A stretch of DNA of 64,000 nucleotides from NCBI RefSeq assembly GCF_021278965.1, contig NZ_CP065589.1, positions 3,415,001-3,479,000 on the forward strand, written 5' to 3'. Under the pieces are notes generated by a model. The model worked only from the letters and a program-made list of their open reading frames with translations, was not told the DNA's origin and did not search any database. The DNA is from Chryseobacterium capnotolerans (lineage in GTDB: Bacteria; Bacteroidota; Bacteroidia; Flavobacteriales; Weeksellaceae). Below are positions 18,113-27,234 of this stretch, one piece after another. Every line of letters begins with the position of its first letter. The stretch's first letter is position 1. The position numbers and the translations under genes were made by a program.

Positions 18113-19294
18113 ATGAAAAAGTATATATACGGAGCTGCATTTTGTATGACAGCTTTATTACAGGCACAAAACCAATGTCAGAATCCAAGAATCAACCAGC
18201 TTCAGATTGTGGGAACGCATAATTCATATGCTCAACCTGTAGATCCTAAAGTATTGGATATGGTTACTCCAATTATCAAAGGAATGATGCAAAAATATGA
18301 CAGCATGATGTCTGAAGAACAAAAAGCAAAGTTCAAGGAGTATCATCCAAATGGGATGGATTTAAAAGAAGGATTAAACTATAACCATCCCGATTTTACA
18401 GAACAACTGAATGCTAATCTCCGTGGTCTGGAAATAGATGTTTATTATGATCCGGAGGGCAGCAGATTCAGCCATCCTACCTCCTATGAAGCTTTAAAAG
18501 CAAAAGGAATAACCGATTTAGCTCCTTTTAATATCCAAGGATTGGATCAGCCTGGATTTAAAGTATTACATATGGCTGATATTGATTTTAGAACCCATTA
18601 TCCTACTTTGAAAGATGCACTTACCACTCTTAAAACGTGGTCTGATCAACATCCCGGGCACACTCCTGTCTTTATGATGATCGAGGCAAAAGATTCGGGG
18701 TTTCCTATCCTGGAAAACAGTACAAAGGTTTTACCCTTTGATAAAAAGACTTATGATGATCTGGACACAGAAATCATAAAATATCTTGGAAAAGATAAGA
18801 TCATTACTCCAAAAGAAGTTCAGGGAAAATATAATACTTTAAAAGAAGCTGTAACCCACAATAACTGGCCCAAACTAAATGACAGCAAAGGGAAATTCAT
18901 CTTTATGCTGCTGCCAGGAAGCGCAGGAACCTTATCTTCAAAAAACAACCCTTATCTGATTAACGGTTCACTAAAAGAAAGAGTGATGTTTCTAAACAGC
19001 GAACCTGAGGATTCTTTCGCAGGATTTATATTAAGAGATAATGCGATCGTGAGACAAAAAGAAATTCAGGAGCTGGTAAAGCAGGGTTATATGGTAAGAA
19101 CAAGATCAGACATTGAAACCTACGAAGCCAAAGTCAATGATTCTACCCGTTCCAAAGCAGCTTTCACCAGTGGTGCTCAGGTTATTTCCACTGATTTTTT
19201 CCGACCGGGAAATACTTATGGAACGCCTTACTTTGTACAGCCGCCTCAAGGAAATGAGTATTTCAATAACCCGATCAATACTTCATGTAAATAA
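18113..19294 (+). CDS. Secreted calcium-dependent PI-PLC-like phosphodiesterase
   Basis: A 393-residue exported phosphodiesterase of the phosphatidylinositol-specific phospholipase C superfamily (Ca2+-dependent subgroup). The signal peptide is residues 1-18. The first catalytic His is in QIVGTHNSYAQP (His36), the metal-binding acids are in LRGLEIDVYYD, and HMADIDFRTH resembles the second catalytic strand. It should cleave a phosphodiester such as in phosphoinositides or a related head group. It lies 20 bases after the TonB-dependent receptor and is followed by a strong terminator, so the pair is an operon: the enzyme probably releases a product that the receptor imports. Confidence 0.85.
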   Translation: MKKYIYGAAFCMTALLQAQNQCQNPRINQLQIVGTHNSYAQPVDPKVLDMVTPIIKGMMQKYDSMMSEEQKAKFKEYHPNGMDLKEGLNYNHPDFTEQLNANLRGLEIDVYYDPEGSRFSHPTSYEALKAKGITDLAPFNIQGLDQPGFKVLHMADIDFRTHYPTLKDALTTLKTWSDQHPGHTPVFMMIEAKDSGFPILENSTKVLPFDKKTYDDLDTEIIKYLGKDKIITPKEVQGKYNTLKEAVTHNNWPKLNDSKGKFIFMLLPGSAGTLSSKNNPYLINGSLKERVMFLNSEPEDSFAGFILRDNAIVRQKEIQELVKQGYMVRTRSDIETYEAKVNDSTRSKAAFTSGAQVISTDFFRPGNTYGTPYFVQPPQGNEYFNNPINTSCK

Positions 19295-19300
19295 ATTATT

Positions 19301-19330
19301 CCCCGGTTCTGTTTCCAGAACCGGGGGTTT
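19301..19330 (+). terminator. Intrinsic terminator after the PLC gene
   Basis: An 11-bp perfect GC-rich stem (19301-19311 with 19316-19326) with loop TTTC, followed by a T-containing tract. It closes the receptor-phosphodiesterase operon. Confidence 0.8.
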
Positions 19331-19433
19331 ACAGTATATCATTAAAATTCGACTATTTCATTCCTCTCTTATTGATATTATTTATGTTCTAATCTGTCGA
19401 AATGGTAAATCATTTTATTTATTCAAAAACATT

Positions 19434-21074
19434 TTAACCCTTCCTGTTAATCATCATTCTTGTTGCCAGAATATGCTCGCAAGGTCCCTGTCTCAATCCA
19501 TTTGCTTTATAAAAACTACATTGACAGACTCCATCAGTCAAACGTTGATCTTTATCGATGAAAGCTTCCGTTTTGTGAGTGTAATTATTCTCTTTGATCG
19601 TTCCCCGAATATTGAGAACATCATTTTTTACACTATAATCAATTTTCACCTTTCCTTCTGAAATCAACCGATCAGCTTTTTCCTCTAACGGACTTGAGAA
19701 TCGCAGTTGTTTCATATCCAAAGGCTCCTGAGTCAGTTCACGCACCCTGTATAATCCTGAATTAAGATCATAAATGACTCTTCCCGCCTGTGTATAAGAG
19801 GTAAGCGAAGATGAAATGACAGCTGTATCCAGGTTCAGTTTTTTTGAAAGGTCAGCAGTTGTTCCGAACCATGTTTCCTTTAAAGCATTAAAAACTTTTT
19901 CCTGAGTCAATAAATCCACATGACCTCTTGGAGCCATCAGATCGAAATTTCCGGCCCTGCTCCAGTCATTAGTAGTCCATCCTGAAAGTCCTAAGGTAAA
20001 AGACATATCACCCAGGTCTGCAATATAAAATGAAGGCAGTCCGTTTCCTAATAAGACCACTTTGAAATTTTTAGCAATAGGAATCAATCTTTCCAGAATC
20101 AACAACCTTCTTCTCCCCCATATTCTGATCGTTTTACTTTCAGGTCCTTTATAAATAGAACGGTGAAAAGTTAGAACTTCGTACCATGGTTCAAAAACAG
20201 CTTGAATCGGTTTACCCGGTTCAAGAATAAAACGCAGTGCTCTTGGCCCTTTTTTCTCCTTAAATCTTCTTAAAAACTGACAGATACTAAAAATATCCAT
20301 CGGATGTAGATTGAAAGTGGTTGCCGGCAGAGTCATTGCAGAACTTACCTGTAAAAATCCACGGATCCAGGAATCCGGTAAATCTATTTTTTCTTCCTTG
20401 TAAAGTTCTTCGTTTGTGGTAAGCGCTTCAAAACCTGAAGGATCAATTTTAAACTCAGTATCCTTATAATCTCTTATCTTTTGAAACTCATTGTAAAGTG
20501 AAGCTGAATAATCAATATTGGTAGTTCCACATTTGAACTCATTGATCTCTGTGAAAACATTATAGCTGCTGCTTAGTTTTCCGTAAGTAGATTCGTCCTG
20601 ACTGAAACATTCAAAGAAAACTTCATCGGGATGAACTGTAATCACCGGGTCTAGCACAAACCATGCGTCTTTATCTTTCTCGTACAAGTAATCAAAGTAA
20701 GCCTTTTTTGCGGTATTGAAAGGACCTAACACCCTGTTTTTTTCTTTATAAACATGATCCAGCTCTCCTCTTACTTCAGCCATTCTTTTCCGGACTTCTT
20801 CGATCTGAAATTCTGCCATATAATCACTAAGCCAAAGTTTTTCCTGTTCTGCAGCCCATTCTCTGTATTCCGCTCTATCTTTCGGTTTGAAACGGAGATC
20901 AGAAACCACTACATCATGCAAAGCTGAAATCGCTTCCCGGAAAGGAATCTTTTTATTAAGCTTCCCTACAAAAAATGTAGGATCTCTTTGCAGATCAGGT
21001 GAAAAGCTCATCTGCGTACTCATTGCAGAGTTCGTAACTGCAGTATCTTTATGAAATTTATAATCGAATTGCAT
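19434..21074 (-). CDS. SWIM zinc-finger protein, third gene of the retron operon
   Basis: A 546-residue cytoplasmic protein. The C-terminus carries a SWIM zinc finger: C517-x-C519 then C532-x-H534. SWIM domains bind DNA or proteins. The region before it (about 370-450) resembles a winged helix (LTQEKVFNALKETWFGTTAD). The N-terminal 350 residues have no motif I recognise. It starts three bases after the stop of the WGR/HEAT-like gene, which itself follows the retron reverse transcriptase. By operon position it is a likely retron accessory or effector. A housekeeping MolR-associated role is the alternative, since SWIM proteins also occur beside WGR proteins in E. coli-type yeh clusters. Confidence 0.8.
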   Translation of the reverse strand: MQFDYKFHKDTAVTNSAMSTQMSFSPDLQRDPTFFVGKLNKKIPFREAISALHDVVVSDLRFKPKDRAEYREWAAEQEKLWLSDYMAEFQIEEVRKRMAEVRGELDHVYKEKNRVLGPFNTAKKAYFDYLYEKDKDAWFVLDPVITVHPDEVFFECFSQDESTYGKLSSSYNVFTEINEFKCGTTNIDYSASLYNEFQKIRDYKDTEFKIDPSGFEALTTNEELYKEEKIDLPDSWIRGFLQVSSAMTLPATTFNLHPMDIFSICQFLRRFKEKKGPRALRFILEPGKPIQAVFEPWYEVLTFHRSIYKGPESKTIRIWGRRRLLILERLIPIAKNFKVVLLGNGLPSFYIADLGDMSFTLGLSGWTTNDWSRAGNFDLMAPRGHVDLLTQEKVFNALKETWFGTTADLSKKLNLDTAVISSSLTSYTQAGRVIYDLNSGLYRVRELTQEPLDMKQLRFSSPLEEKADRLISEGKVKIDYSVKNDVLNIRGTIKENNYTHKTEAFIDKDQRLTDGVCQCSFYKANGLRQGPCEHILATRMMINRKG

Positions 21075-21077
21075 GGC

Positions 21078-24000
21078 TTAAGAGATTAATTGAAGATGAA
21101 CATTCAGTTGAGGATAAATCATTTTCAGTTCCGAAATGATATTGATGCATTTTGCTTTATCCTGAATGGCTGTTGTTGCAGATAAATCGTCTAAAATTTT
21201 ACTGACAGTTTCAGCCGATTCTATATTTTTTCTTCCTTCCTTTTCCAGAAAAGTGAAAATCCTGTTTTTAGCAGTTCGTGCTCTGTTTACCCTTGAAAGT
21301 ACAGATCGGAAATAAAAATTTAATTCCTTAAGCTTTTCAGAATTATCTGCAGCATATTCTTCAAGATAAGAGGTCACGAAAAGCTGGATGTTCTGGCTTG
21401 GATGCTGGCTGAGTTTTGTGAGATACTCTAAGCCCTGCTCTTTTTGAAAAATTTCATGATCAGGTTTTTACCAAAACTCTCTACATCAGAACGTACAGAA
21501 TCTGCAATCCCTACTAAACAATCGGTATCCCAATCTTCATCGGTGAATTCAGTTTGGAAGAAATGAAAAGCAAATTCCCTGCTGTCATCCCATTTTGCAT
21601 CTAAAATCCCGAGGGCATGGCTGCGGTCTGATTTAATTCTTCCCACATTGTTTTTATAAAAACTCCACGACCACTGTCTCACTGCCAGGAATTCATGATT
21701 GGCCAGGGAAATAATCTGTTTTAAAGTGAATCTTGTGTCATCATTCACTTTTTTAAGCAGTTCGAAACCGAAAAGCTGATTTTTTCACACTGTTGGCAAA
21801 AATTAACCTTATGATCCATTTTACAGGAATCTTATCAATGGATTTTTCAACCATTTTTCCCAAATAATCTCTGAATAGCTGATGTGAATTTTCAAATTTT
21901 TGCTCGATCATCAACACATCAAACAATCTTCCGGTGGTAAGCTCCTGAATTTCAGATTGTGACTCAAACTGATCATTCAATGACAGAATATTTTCTACCA
22001 CATCTTTATGACTGGAAGACAGCAATTGAAGAAGCTGCAACCAATGATTCCCGATTTCTTCTTTCGGATACTGCTTTAAAAGACTAATTCCATTTTCTCT
22101 GATAGACTCATTTTCATTGCTTAATAATAATTCAATAATTGACAATGGAATGTCTGTAACAGGATATTTCCTGGATTTGGAAAGTAAAATTTCACTGGCC
22201 AAAAACCTGTTATTATTCAACGGAGAAGTCAACAACTGAGCAATAATATCCCAGCTGATCTCAGAAAAATTAGAAGAAGCCGTTATTTTGAGTTTTTTGG
22301 TAGCTGCATCAGCAATTTTATCATTTTCTTCATTACTTTCCAGAGCAATCAATTGTATGATTACTTTTCCAAGCACTGCTTTTTGCCTGTCTTCTGATAA
22401 AGACGCTTTTTGAAGTAAATTATTGATGAATTCATTGGACTCTCTTCTTGAGTTCATCATCAAAATCGTGAGAAAATCTGTAGAAGAAAGAAAATAGTGT
22501 GTATTATTCTCAATATTCATTTTCGCCCAGTTTCTTGCTTTTTCATTTTCGGAAACCAGTACCAATGCTACAAAACTTTCATTTTGCCTTAGTTCTGTTT
22601 CTCTTTTCTCCAAAGCATCAAAACCTAAATTTTGAGGATATTTTGAAGATTTATTAAGCAGCAGAATCATCATTTCAGGTTCTATTCTTTGCAGTAAGTC
22701 TTTGTAATTCGCATGAACAGAAAGATTTTCATAAGCAAATTTCATAACCAGATCCATTTTTCCCTGCATCAAAAGCTGAATGTACGCTTCCGGCATTGCA
22801 TCCCAAAATTCGGGATACAATTCAGGTCTTGAAAAATTTGATTCTGCCCCTATTACAAAGTTTTCCTGAATAGGCTGAGTAACAGTTTGCTTTTCTTTAT
22901 TAGAGCCAAAAATATTTTTAAATGTACTGATGATATTATCTAATGCTCCCTGCTGTTGATTTTTCTCAGAAGAAACTGAACTTTTATTTGTTCCCGAGTC
23001 TACTTTTGTGACCTTGTTTTCCTGATAATAATAATCTGAGCTCCAGAATTCTTCTTTTTTAAGATAAAACTGAAGTTTCGAATCCATTTTACGGGTTGTA
23101 TCATTCCCGAAAAGAATGCTAGTAAGCAGTAAAGACTGGTAACATTCAGGGAAATCAACTACAGTGTAATGATACCTGCTGCTCTGCCAGTCATAAGTTC
23201 CATAAGTACTTAAAGGTCTCCTGTTTGCAGAAGTGTAATCTGCATCGGAATACTGAATAAGAGCATTGACTGCAAACCTTATATATTCTTTTGCTTTATT
23301 TTGTTTTCCAAGATCTTTTAAATAGTAAAAACTATTCTTTTGGAAATAAAGTTTAGTGAAATTTGAAAATGCCAAGCGGCTTTCATTATTAGAAAGCTCT
23401 TTTCTTACGTTCACATACCCTCCGAACTGATAAAAGTATTGGTCCTGATTCCAGGATTCTTTATCCAAACTTGCCGTCCTATTGAATGCTGATGCTTTCT
23501 TTTCAAATAGAAATGCAAGCATTCCCAGAATCTGAGCATCATCCCTGAAACGGGCAAGCTTGTATATAGCCCGGATGCTTCTGAAATAAGGGGATTCAAA
23601 TGGAATTTGCCACAATACATTTTCAATCACTTTAACCAGCGAAGGATAAGCTTTCGATAAAAGATAAAGGGAAGTCAGCTCATCTGTTTTTTCTTTTTGT
23701 CGAATTTTTCAGCATAATACTTTTTCAGGCTGTCATAGTCTCCTTTATCAATTGCATATCTTATTTCTGCAGGTAAGCTTTCCAGCAATTCTGAAACAAT
23801 TTTTTCCAGTTCTGAACCTTCATTAATTGTCAAAAGAGCATCAAAAGCAACATTTCTGATGTATTGCTTATGTCTTGTACTATGTGCAATGCTATGAAGA
23901 AGTTCGGAAGCCTGAATTATTTTTAATCTTCTTATTGCAAAAACAGAAGCATAGAGCTGCATTTCATCCCCTTTTGTAGCCAATTTCAGAATATAAGAAG

Positions 24001-24409
24001 CAGCTTCTTTGATATCCATTTGGGCAGCTTTCCAGATGACGCGGGAGGTTTTCCATCCTGTTTTGAAAGAATTGATTCCTTGTGTGGCATCCTCCAGACG
24101 CTTCAGTATCACTCCTTCTTTAGAATCTACATTCAGCGTTTCCAATGAAGGAAGCTCTACGAATACTTCCACTTCAGATTGATATCCTTTATTTCTCTTT
24201 TCTTTTTCGAGTTGGTCAAAAATATGCTCTGCTTTTTCTCTGGAAACAAATTCAGGCGTTTTCGATCCTTCTTTCAATGCGGCTCCCCGTCTTCCATAAC
24301 GGAAATTGACAATGAAAGCATCAGGATTGATTTCACAAAGATCGATTTCGTAAACTTTATCTGACTTTCCCTCGTGGAAAAAGAGTTTGGTTTGTTTGAT
24401 GATTCTCAT
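21078..24409 (-). CDS. WGR-domain protein with HEAT-like repeats, broken by three frameshifts
   Basis: A protein of about 1110 residues once the frames are joined. Residues 1-80 are a WGR domain (KLFFHEGKSDKVYEIDL and FRYGRRGAAL), a nucleic-acid-associated fold also found in PARPs and MolR. The rest is helical HEAT/ARM-like repeats. The frame breaks at three homopolymers: T-run 23687-23692 (one base missing), T-run 21780-21785 (one extra) and T-run 21441-21445 (one missing). At each point the next frame continues with no lost residues, so I annotate a single gene. It lies between the retron RT (43-base gap) and the SWIM gene (3-base gap). It is a candidate retron-associated effector or scaffold. 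Confidence 0.75.
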
Positions 24410-24452
24410 CTATCTTATGGCTTAAGATGTTGTTATTATGTGTTGGTTCAGG

Positions 24453-25967
24453 CTAAAAAATATTCCACCAATCGGTCTTGTCTTCTTTTGGTGTAATTAT
24501 TTCCTCCTTCACTTCAGAAATTACGATTGTTTCTACAGCTTCAGGAATGGCTTTTCGAGTCTCTACAATCGGTTTACCGTGCTTGGCAATAATTGCATGT
24601 AATTTATCTTTGAAGGCTGATGCTTTGGAAGGATTTACCATGTTTACAAAATTGATATACCCTTCAATGGCATTGATCAGATGAAATGCTTTTCCCCAGG
24701 TTTGGTTCTGCCATCCATTGACTTCAATATTGTGTAAAAGCGCTCTGAATTTCCTCAGCTTTTGTCTCTCAACATTCAGTTTTTCATTCACCACAATTCC
24801 GGTCACTTTCTGCTGATGCTTATTTCTCATGATATGAAGCTTATCAGGATGAACTGTAAAATTTTCGTCGTTGATAACCTGTTTTACAAAATATAAAAGC
24901 TTATTAATATGATCTTCGTTGGCATGATCAGTAGAAAAAGTAAGATCATCTGCATAGCGTGTATACACAAACCCCAACTTCAACGCTAAGCCTTGTAATC
25001 TTTTATCCAGCTTATAAACAATAAGATTGCTTATTGCAGGACTGGCAGGAGAGCCTTGAGGTAAAAACCGGTCTCCTTTATGAATAAAATATTTAACACC
25101 ATCAAGCGAAGCTTCTTCTGTATGAGCCTGCGTACAGACTAAGGCAAAAATAGTTGAAAGCTGTTCCGAGTATCCAAGCTTAGCAAATAAACCTTTCACT
25201 CTCTTATAACTGATTGATGGGAAAAAATCCTGAAGATCTATATTGATGATGATATCTTGACCCAGATGAGGTTCTGCGTTGGTAACAATTGATTTTTGAG
25301 CAGTGAAACCATGCACCATCTCTCCTACCGAGATCTTATTCAGAATATTTTCCAGAATCCACTGCTGGAAACTTTTCAGCTGTGGCTTTGGAGCAGAAAT
25401 TTTTCTTTTTCCGCCTGATTTTTTAGGAATCTCAAAAATGTGGTAATGAGATTTTTTTGAAACCCTCCGGTGAAAGGCCAAATATTTTATTACTGAAAGG
25501 CTGAAGCCAGACTTTTGACTGAAATCTAATATATTTTCAAAGACAGGAAGCGAAAACTGAAACAGCTTTTCTGAATCAGAATCAGCTTGATGAAGTCCCT
25601 TTGAAACATTTTCACCAAGATAGATAACTTGCTGCTCTTGCAGCTGCTTCCAATGGTCAGCTTTATCCTGCCGTTTTTGTTCGTTTTTTTGTTTGGTAAC
25701 TTCTCTTTTGGCTTTGGCTTCCTGCATCCGTTTTTTACGCATTTCACGAAGCATTGCTTCCTGATTGCCATACTTCTGGTCTTTCGCCAGTAATTCCTGT
25801 AATTCCTGCTGTAAGACGGCTTCTTTTTGGATCAGCTGTTCCGGCAGAGAAGGCGTAGATGTTTCCTGCCAGAAACCGAGCCTTTTCATTTCTTCCAAAA
25901 TATAACTGTCTTTGGAAGATGCTTTTATGCGATCATAAATCTGTTGTCTGGTGAGACTTTGTGACAT
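24453..25967 (-). CDS. Retron reverse transcriptase with long N-terminal extension
   Basis: A 504-residue reverse transcriptase that would copy part of the adjacent ncRNA into msDNA. Motifs in order: PKKSGGKRKISAP at 181-193, the retron-specific NAxxH (NAEPH, 230-234), DLQDFF with the first catalytic Asp at 244-249, PQGSPASP at 303-310, the catalytic YADD at 338-341, and the retron VTG motif at 388-390. Typical retron RTs are near 320 residues; this one has ~150 extra N-terminal residues with a predicted coiled coil (about 40-112, very rich in Lys, Glu and Gln) and ~80 C-terminal ones. The ncRNA at 26020-26227 precedes it, and WGR and SWIM genes follow. Defence by abortive infection is the known role of characterised retrons; it is inferred here. 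Confidence 0.92.
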   Translation of the reverse strand: MSQSLTRQQIYDRIKASSKDSYILEEMKRLGFWQETSTPSLPEQLIQKEAVLQQELQELLAKDQKYGNQEAMLREMRKKRMQEAKAKREVTKQKNEQKRQDKADHWKQLQEQQVIYLGENVSKGLHQADSDSEKLFQFSLPVFENILDFSQKSGFSLSVIKYLAFHRRVSKKSHYHIFEIPKKSGGKRKISAPKPQLKSFQQWILENILNKISVGEMVHGFTAQKSIVTNAEPHLGQDIIINIDLQDFFPSISYKRVKGLFAKLGYSEQLSTIFALVCTQAHTEEASLDGVKYFIHKGDRFLPQGSPASPAISNLIVYKLDKRLQGLALKLGFVYTRYADDLTFSTDHANEDHINKLLYFVKQVINDENFTVHPDKLHIMRNKHQQKVTGIVVNEKLNVERQKLRKFRALLHNIEVNGWQNQTWGKAFHLINAIEGYINFVNMVNPSKASAFKDKLHAIIAKHGKPIVETRKAIPEAVETIVISEVKEEIITPKEDKTDWWNIF

Positions 25968-25988
25968 GGGTGTTTTTTTTATAAATAA

Positions 25989-26014
25989 AAAGCCCTACAA
26001 TTGAATAGGGCTTT
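25989..26014 (-). terminator. Terminator/attenuator between retron ncRNA and RT
   Basis: A 9-bp perfect stem (25989-25997 with 26006-26014) with an 8-base loop. On the minus strand it is followed by TTATTTAT, then an A-run just before the RT start. It would end most ncRNA transcripts and let a minority read into the RT operon. Confidence 0.75.
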
Positions 26015-26019
26015 GTTTT

Positions 26020-26227
26020 GATATACCTTCGTATTTTCTAAGAACTATATCTATCAACTCCAGAAATGGTACTAGTGCGTACCTTTATTTTCCCGGAAAA
26101 TGAACTGAAAAGGCACGCACTAGTACCAATTTCACCATTAAAGATAGTATGTAGTGCAGTATGCTAAGCAATTTTACAGCGATGACGAAACATCATCATT
26201 TCTTAAAAAGAAAAGCAAGGATCTATC
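26020..26227 (-). ncRNA. Retron msr-msd noncoding RNA
   Basis: A retron template/primer RNA read on the minus strand. The 5' a1 element (26217-26227, GATAGATCCTT) pairs with a 3' a2 element (26020-26029, AAGGTATATC) with one mismatch and a bulge. The base right after a1 is a G (26216) in the context CCTTGC, like the priming guanosine in CCTTAGC of Ec86. A short msr hairpin with a 7-base loop lies at 26181-26197. The msd part is a long hairpin (26051-26147) with a 14-bp perfect core (26067-26080 with 26115-26128), an inner 5-bp stem and a tip stem ATTTTC/GAAAAT. The RT gene begins 52 bases beyond a2. The parts and their order match known retrons; the exact ends are estimates. Confidence 0.82.
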
Positions 26228-26232
26228 TTTTC

Positions 26233-26265
26233 CAAATATATAAAAAAATTGATAATGGCATCAAA
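26233..26265 (-). promoter_or_regulatory. Bacteroidota promoter of the retron ncRNA
   Basis: On the minus strand a -33 TTTG (26262-26265) and a -7 TATATTTG (26233-26240) are separated by 21 bases, close to the Bacteroidota primary sigma consensus. The predicted transcript start falls at about 26226, at the 5' end of the a1 element. Confidence 0.65.
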
Positions 26266-26615
26266 TCTCATTGAAATTCTTTGCTTTTTTAGATGAACAT
26301 TAAAACAATAGGGTTTGGGAATGTTTTAAAGGTATACAAATCAGGTTAAAAATATTTAAGCCGTTAAGAGTTTGTAAGGGATTAAGAAGAGCAGGGAGTA
26401 TAGATAAAACTATTTATTAAGAACTTCTTTACTCATTTTTGATGAAACTTACCATTTCTGCCAGCTAAATTATTCTTAATGGTTTCAATTCTTTAGTATT
26501 TTTATTTACAAGTTAATATAGAGCATCAAAAAAGCGATGTGTTTCATTCAAGATTTTGAATTCAGTGATAACTTCTGAGATTGATTCGATTGATCCAACT
26601 TTTGATTCATTCTAT

Positions 26616-26648
26616 ACACTTAACAAGTTTTGAAAACCTGTTAGGTGT
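26616..26648. repeat. Palindromic intergenic element
   Basis: A 33-base near-perfect palindrome with arms ACAC(T/C)TAACA(A/G)GTTTT around a two-base centre. It lies in the otherwise gene-free stretch 26266-26676 between the retron promoter and the tRNA terminator. It resembles REP-like elements common between flavobacterial genes. I see nothing else in that stretch. Confidence 0.4.
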
Positions 26649-26676
26649 GGTTCGCTGCTAAAATTTATAAATAAAA

Positions 26677-26702
26677 AAAGTCCTCTATTTCTAGAAGACT
26701 TT
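26677..26702 (-). terminator. Terminator of tRNA-Asp
   Basis: An 11-bp stem with one mismatch (26677-26687 with 26692-26702) and a T-run on the minus strand, starting four bases past the tRNA 3' end. Confidence 0.7.
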
Positions 26703-26705
26703 ATG

Positions 26706-26779
26706 CGATCCGGACGGGACTCGAACCCGCGACCTCCGCCGTGACAGGGCGGCATTCTAACCAGCTGAACTACCGGATC
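26706..26779 (-). tRNA. tRNA-Asp (GTC anticodon)
   Basis: A 74-base cloverleaf. The acceptor stem GATCCGG pairs with CCGGATC, followed by discriminator G. The D arm (GTTCAGCTGGTTAGAA), the anticodon loop CTGTCAC in a GCCGCC/GGCGG stem, and the T arm with GGTTCGAGTCCC are all standard. CCA is not encoded. A partial second copy of its 3' end lies 31 bases beyond its 5' end (26810-26827), suggesting that two tRNA-Asp genes once stood in tandem. Confidence 0.95.
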
Positions 26780-26809
26780 AATTTTTTTAAAGTAAATTGA
26801 GAAAACTTC

Positions 26810-26827
26810 TGCGATCCGGACGGGACT
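26810..26827 (-). other. Putative att site: 18-base copy of the tRNA-Asp 3' end
   Basis: Eighteen bases identical to positions 26704-26721, covering the 3' acceptor strand and part of the T arm of tRNA-Asp, in the same orientation. The remainder of the tRNA is absent to the right. This is what remains when an integrative element inserts into the 3' end of a tRNA gene and carries the intact gene to its other end. The island boundary would then be near 26827. Confidence 0.6.
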
Positions 26828-27234
26828 TGCTCTTATTTGAAAAACTCCCTATCCATAAGCTTTATATCGTTCTCTTATTTTTAGGTCACCGAATAGGTCA
26901 CTTTTTTAAACAAGATTAAGATTGTTTGTTTTTACTGGTGCAAATATAGGTCTTTTTTTATTTTTCGCAAATTATTTTACTAAATCTCATAAAAAATCAT
27001 TGTAAATACCAGAGTCTCAAACATAAAATTCTTAAATATTTTTACTCTTCAATTAAAATATATTGATTCTGAAATTCATTCATAATTATTTAGGCTGTTA
27101 TATATTTAAATGTACCGATTAAAAAAAAACGAGTAATATTTTATTTTCAAGAAATTCAAGTATATAGGTGCCATATTTTACTTTAATTTTGCTATATATA
27201 ATAAGAAATATTTTATAAAATATTGTGCTCATCA
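26828..27234. other. Gap at the left end of the island
   Basis: No gene is visible in these 407 bases between the att-like copy and the AraC regulator. A direct 9-base repeat AATAGGTCA/GGTCACCGA pattern occurs near 26883-26901. A TAATTTTG box at 27184-27191 could be the -7 element of the AraC gene, 43 bases before its ATG. Confidence 0.3.
27154..27172 (+). repeat. Direct repeat, left copy (flanks AraC-DUF1398 cassette)
   Basis: ATTCAAGTATATAGGTGCC, matching the copy at 28650-28668 in 18 of 19 bases. The two copies enclose the AraC and DUF1398 genes. They could be shared promoter sequence or traces of a cassette insertion. Confidence 0.5.

Noticed and set aside
19434..24409. E. coli-type yeh (MolR/SWIM/MoxR/VWA) cluster
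   Set aside because: WGR and SWIM proteins fit, but no MoxR ATPase or VWA gene is present and the operon begins with a retron RT and ncRNA.
26828..26925. Short plus-strand open stretch beside the att copy as an integrase remnant
   Set aside because: The 30-codon peptide shows no recombinase motif (no R..HxxR..Y), so I cannot call it an integrase.
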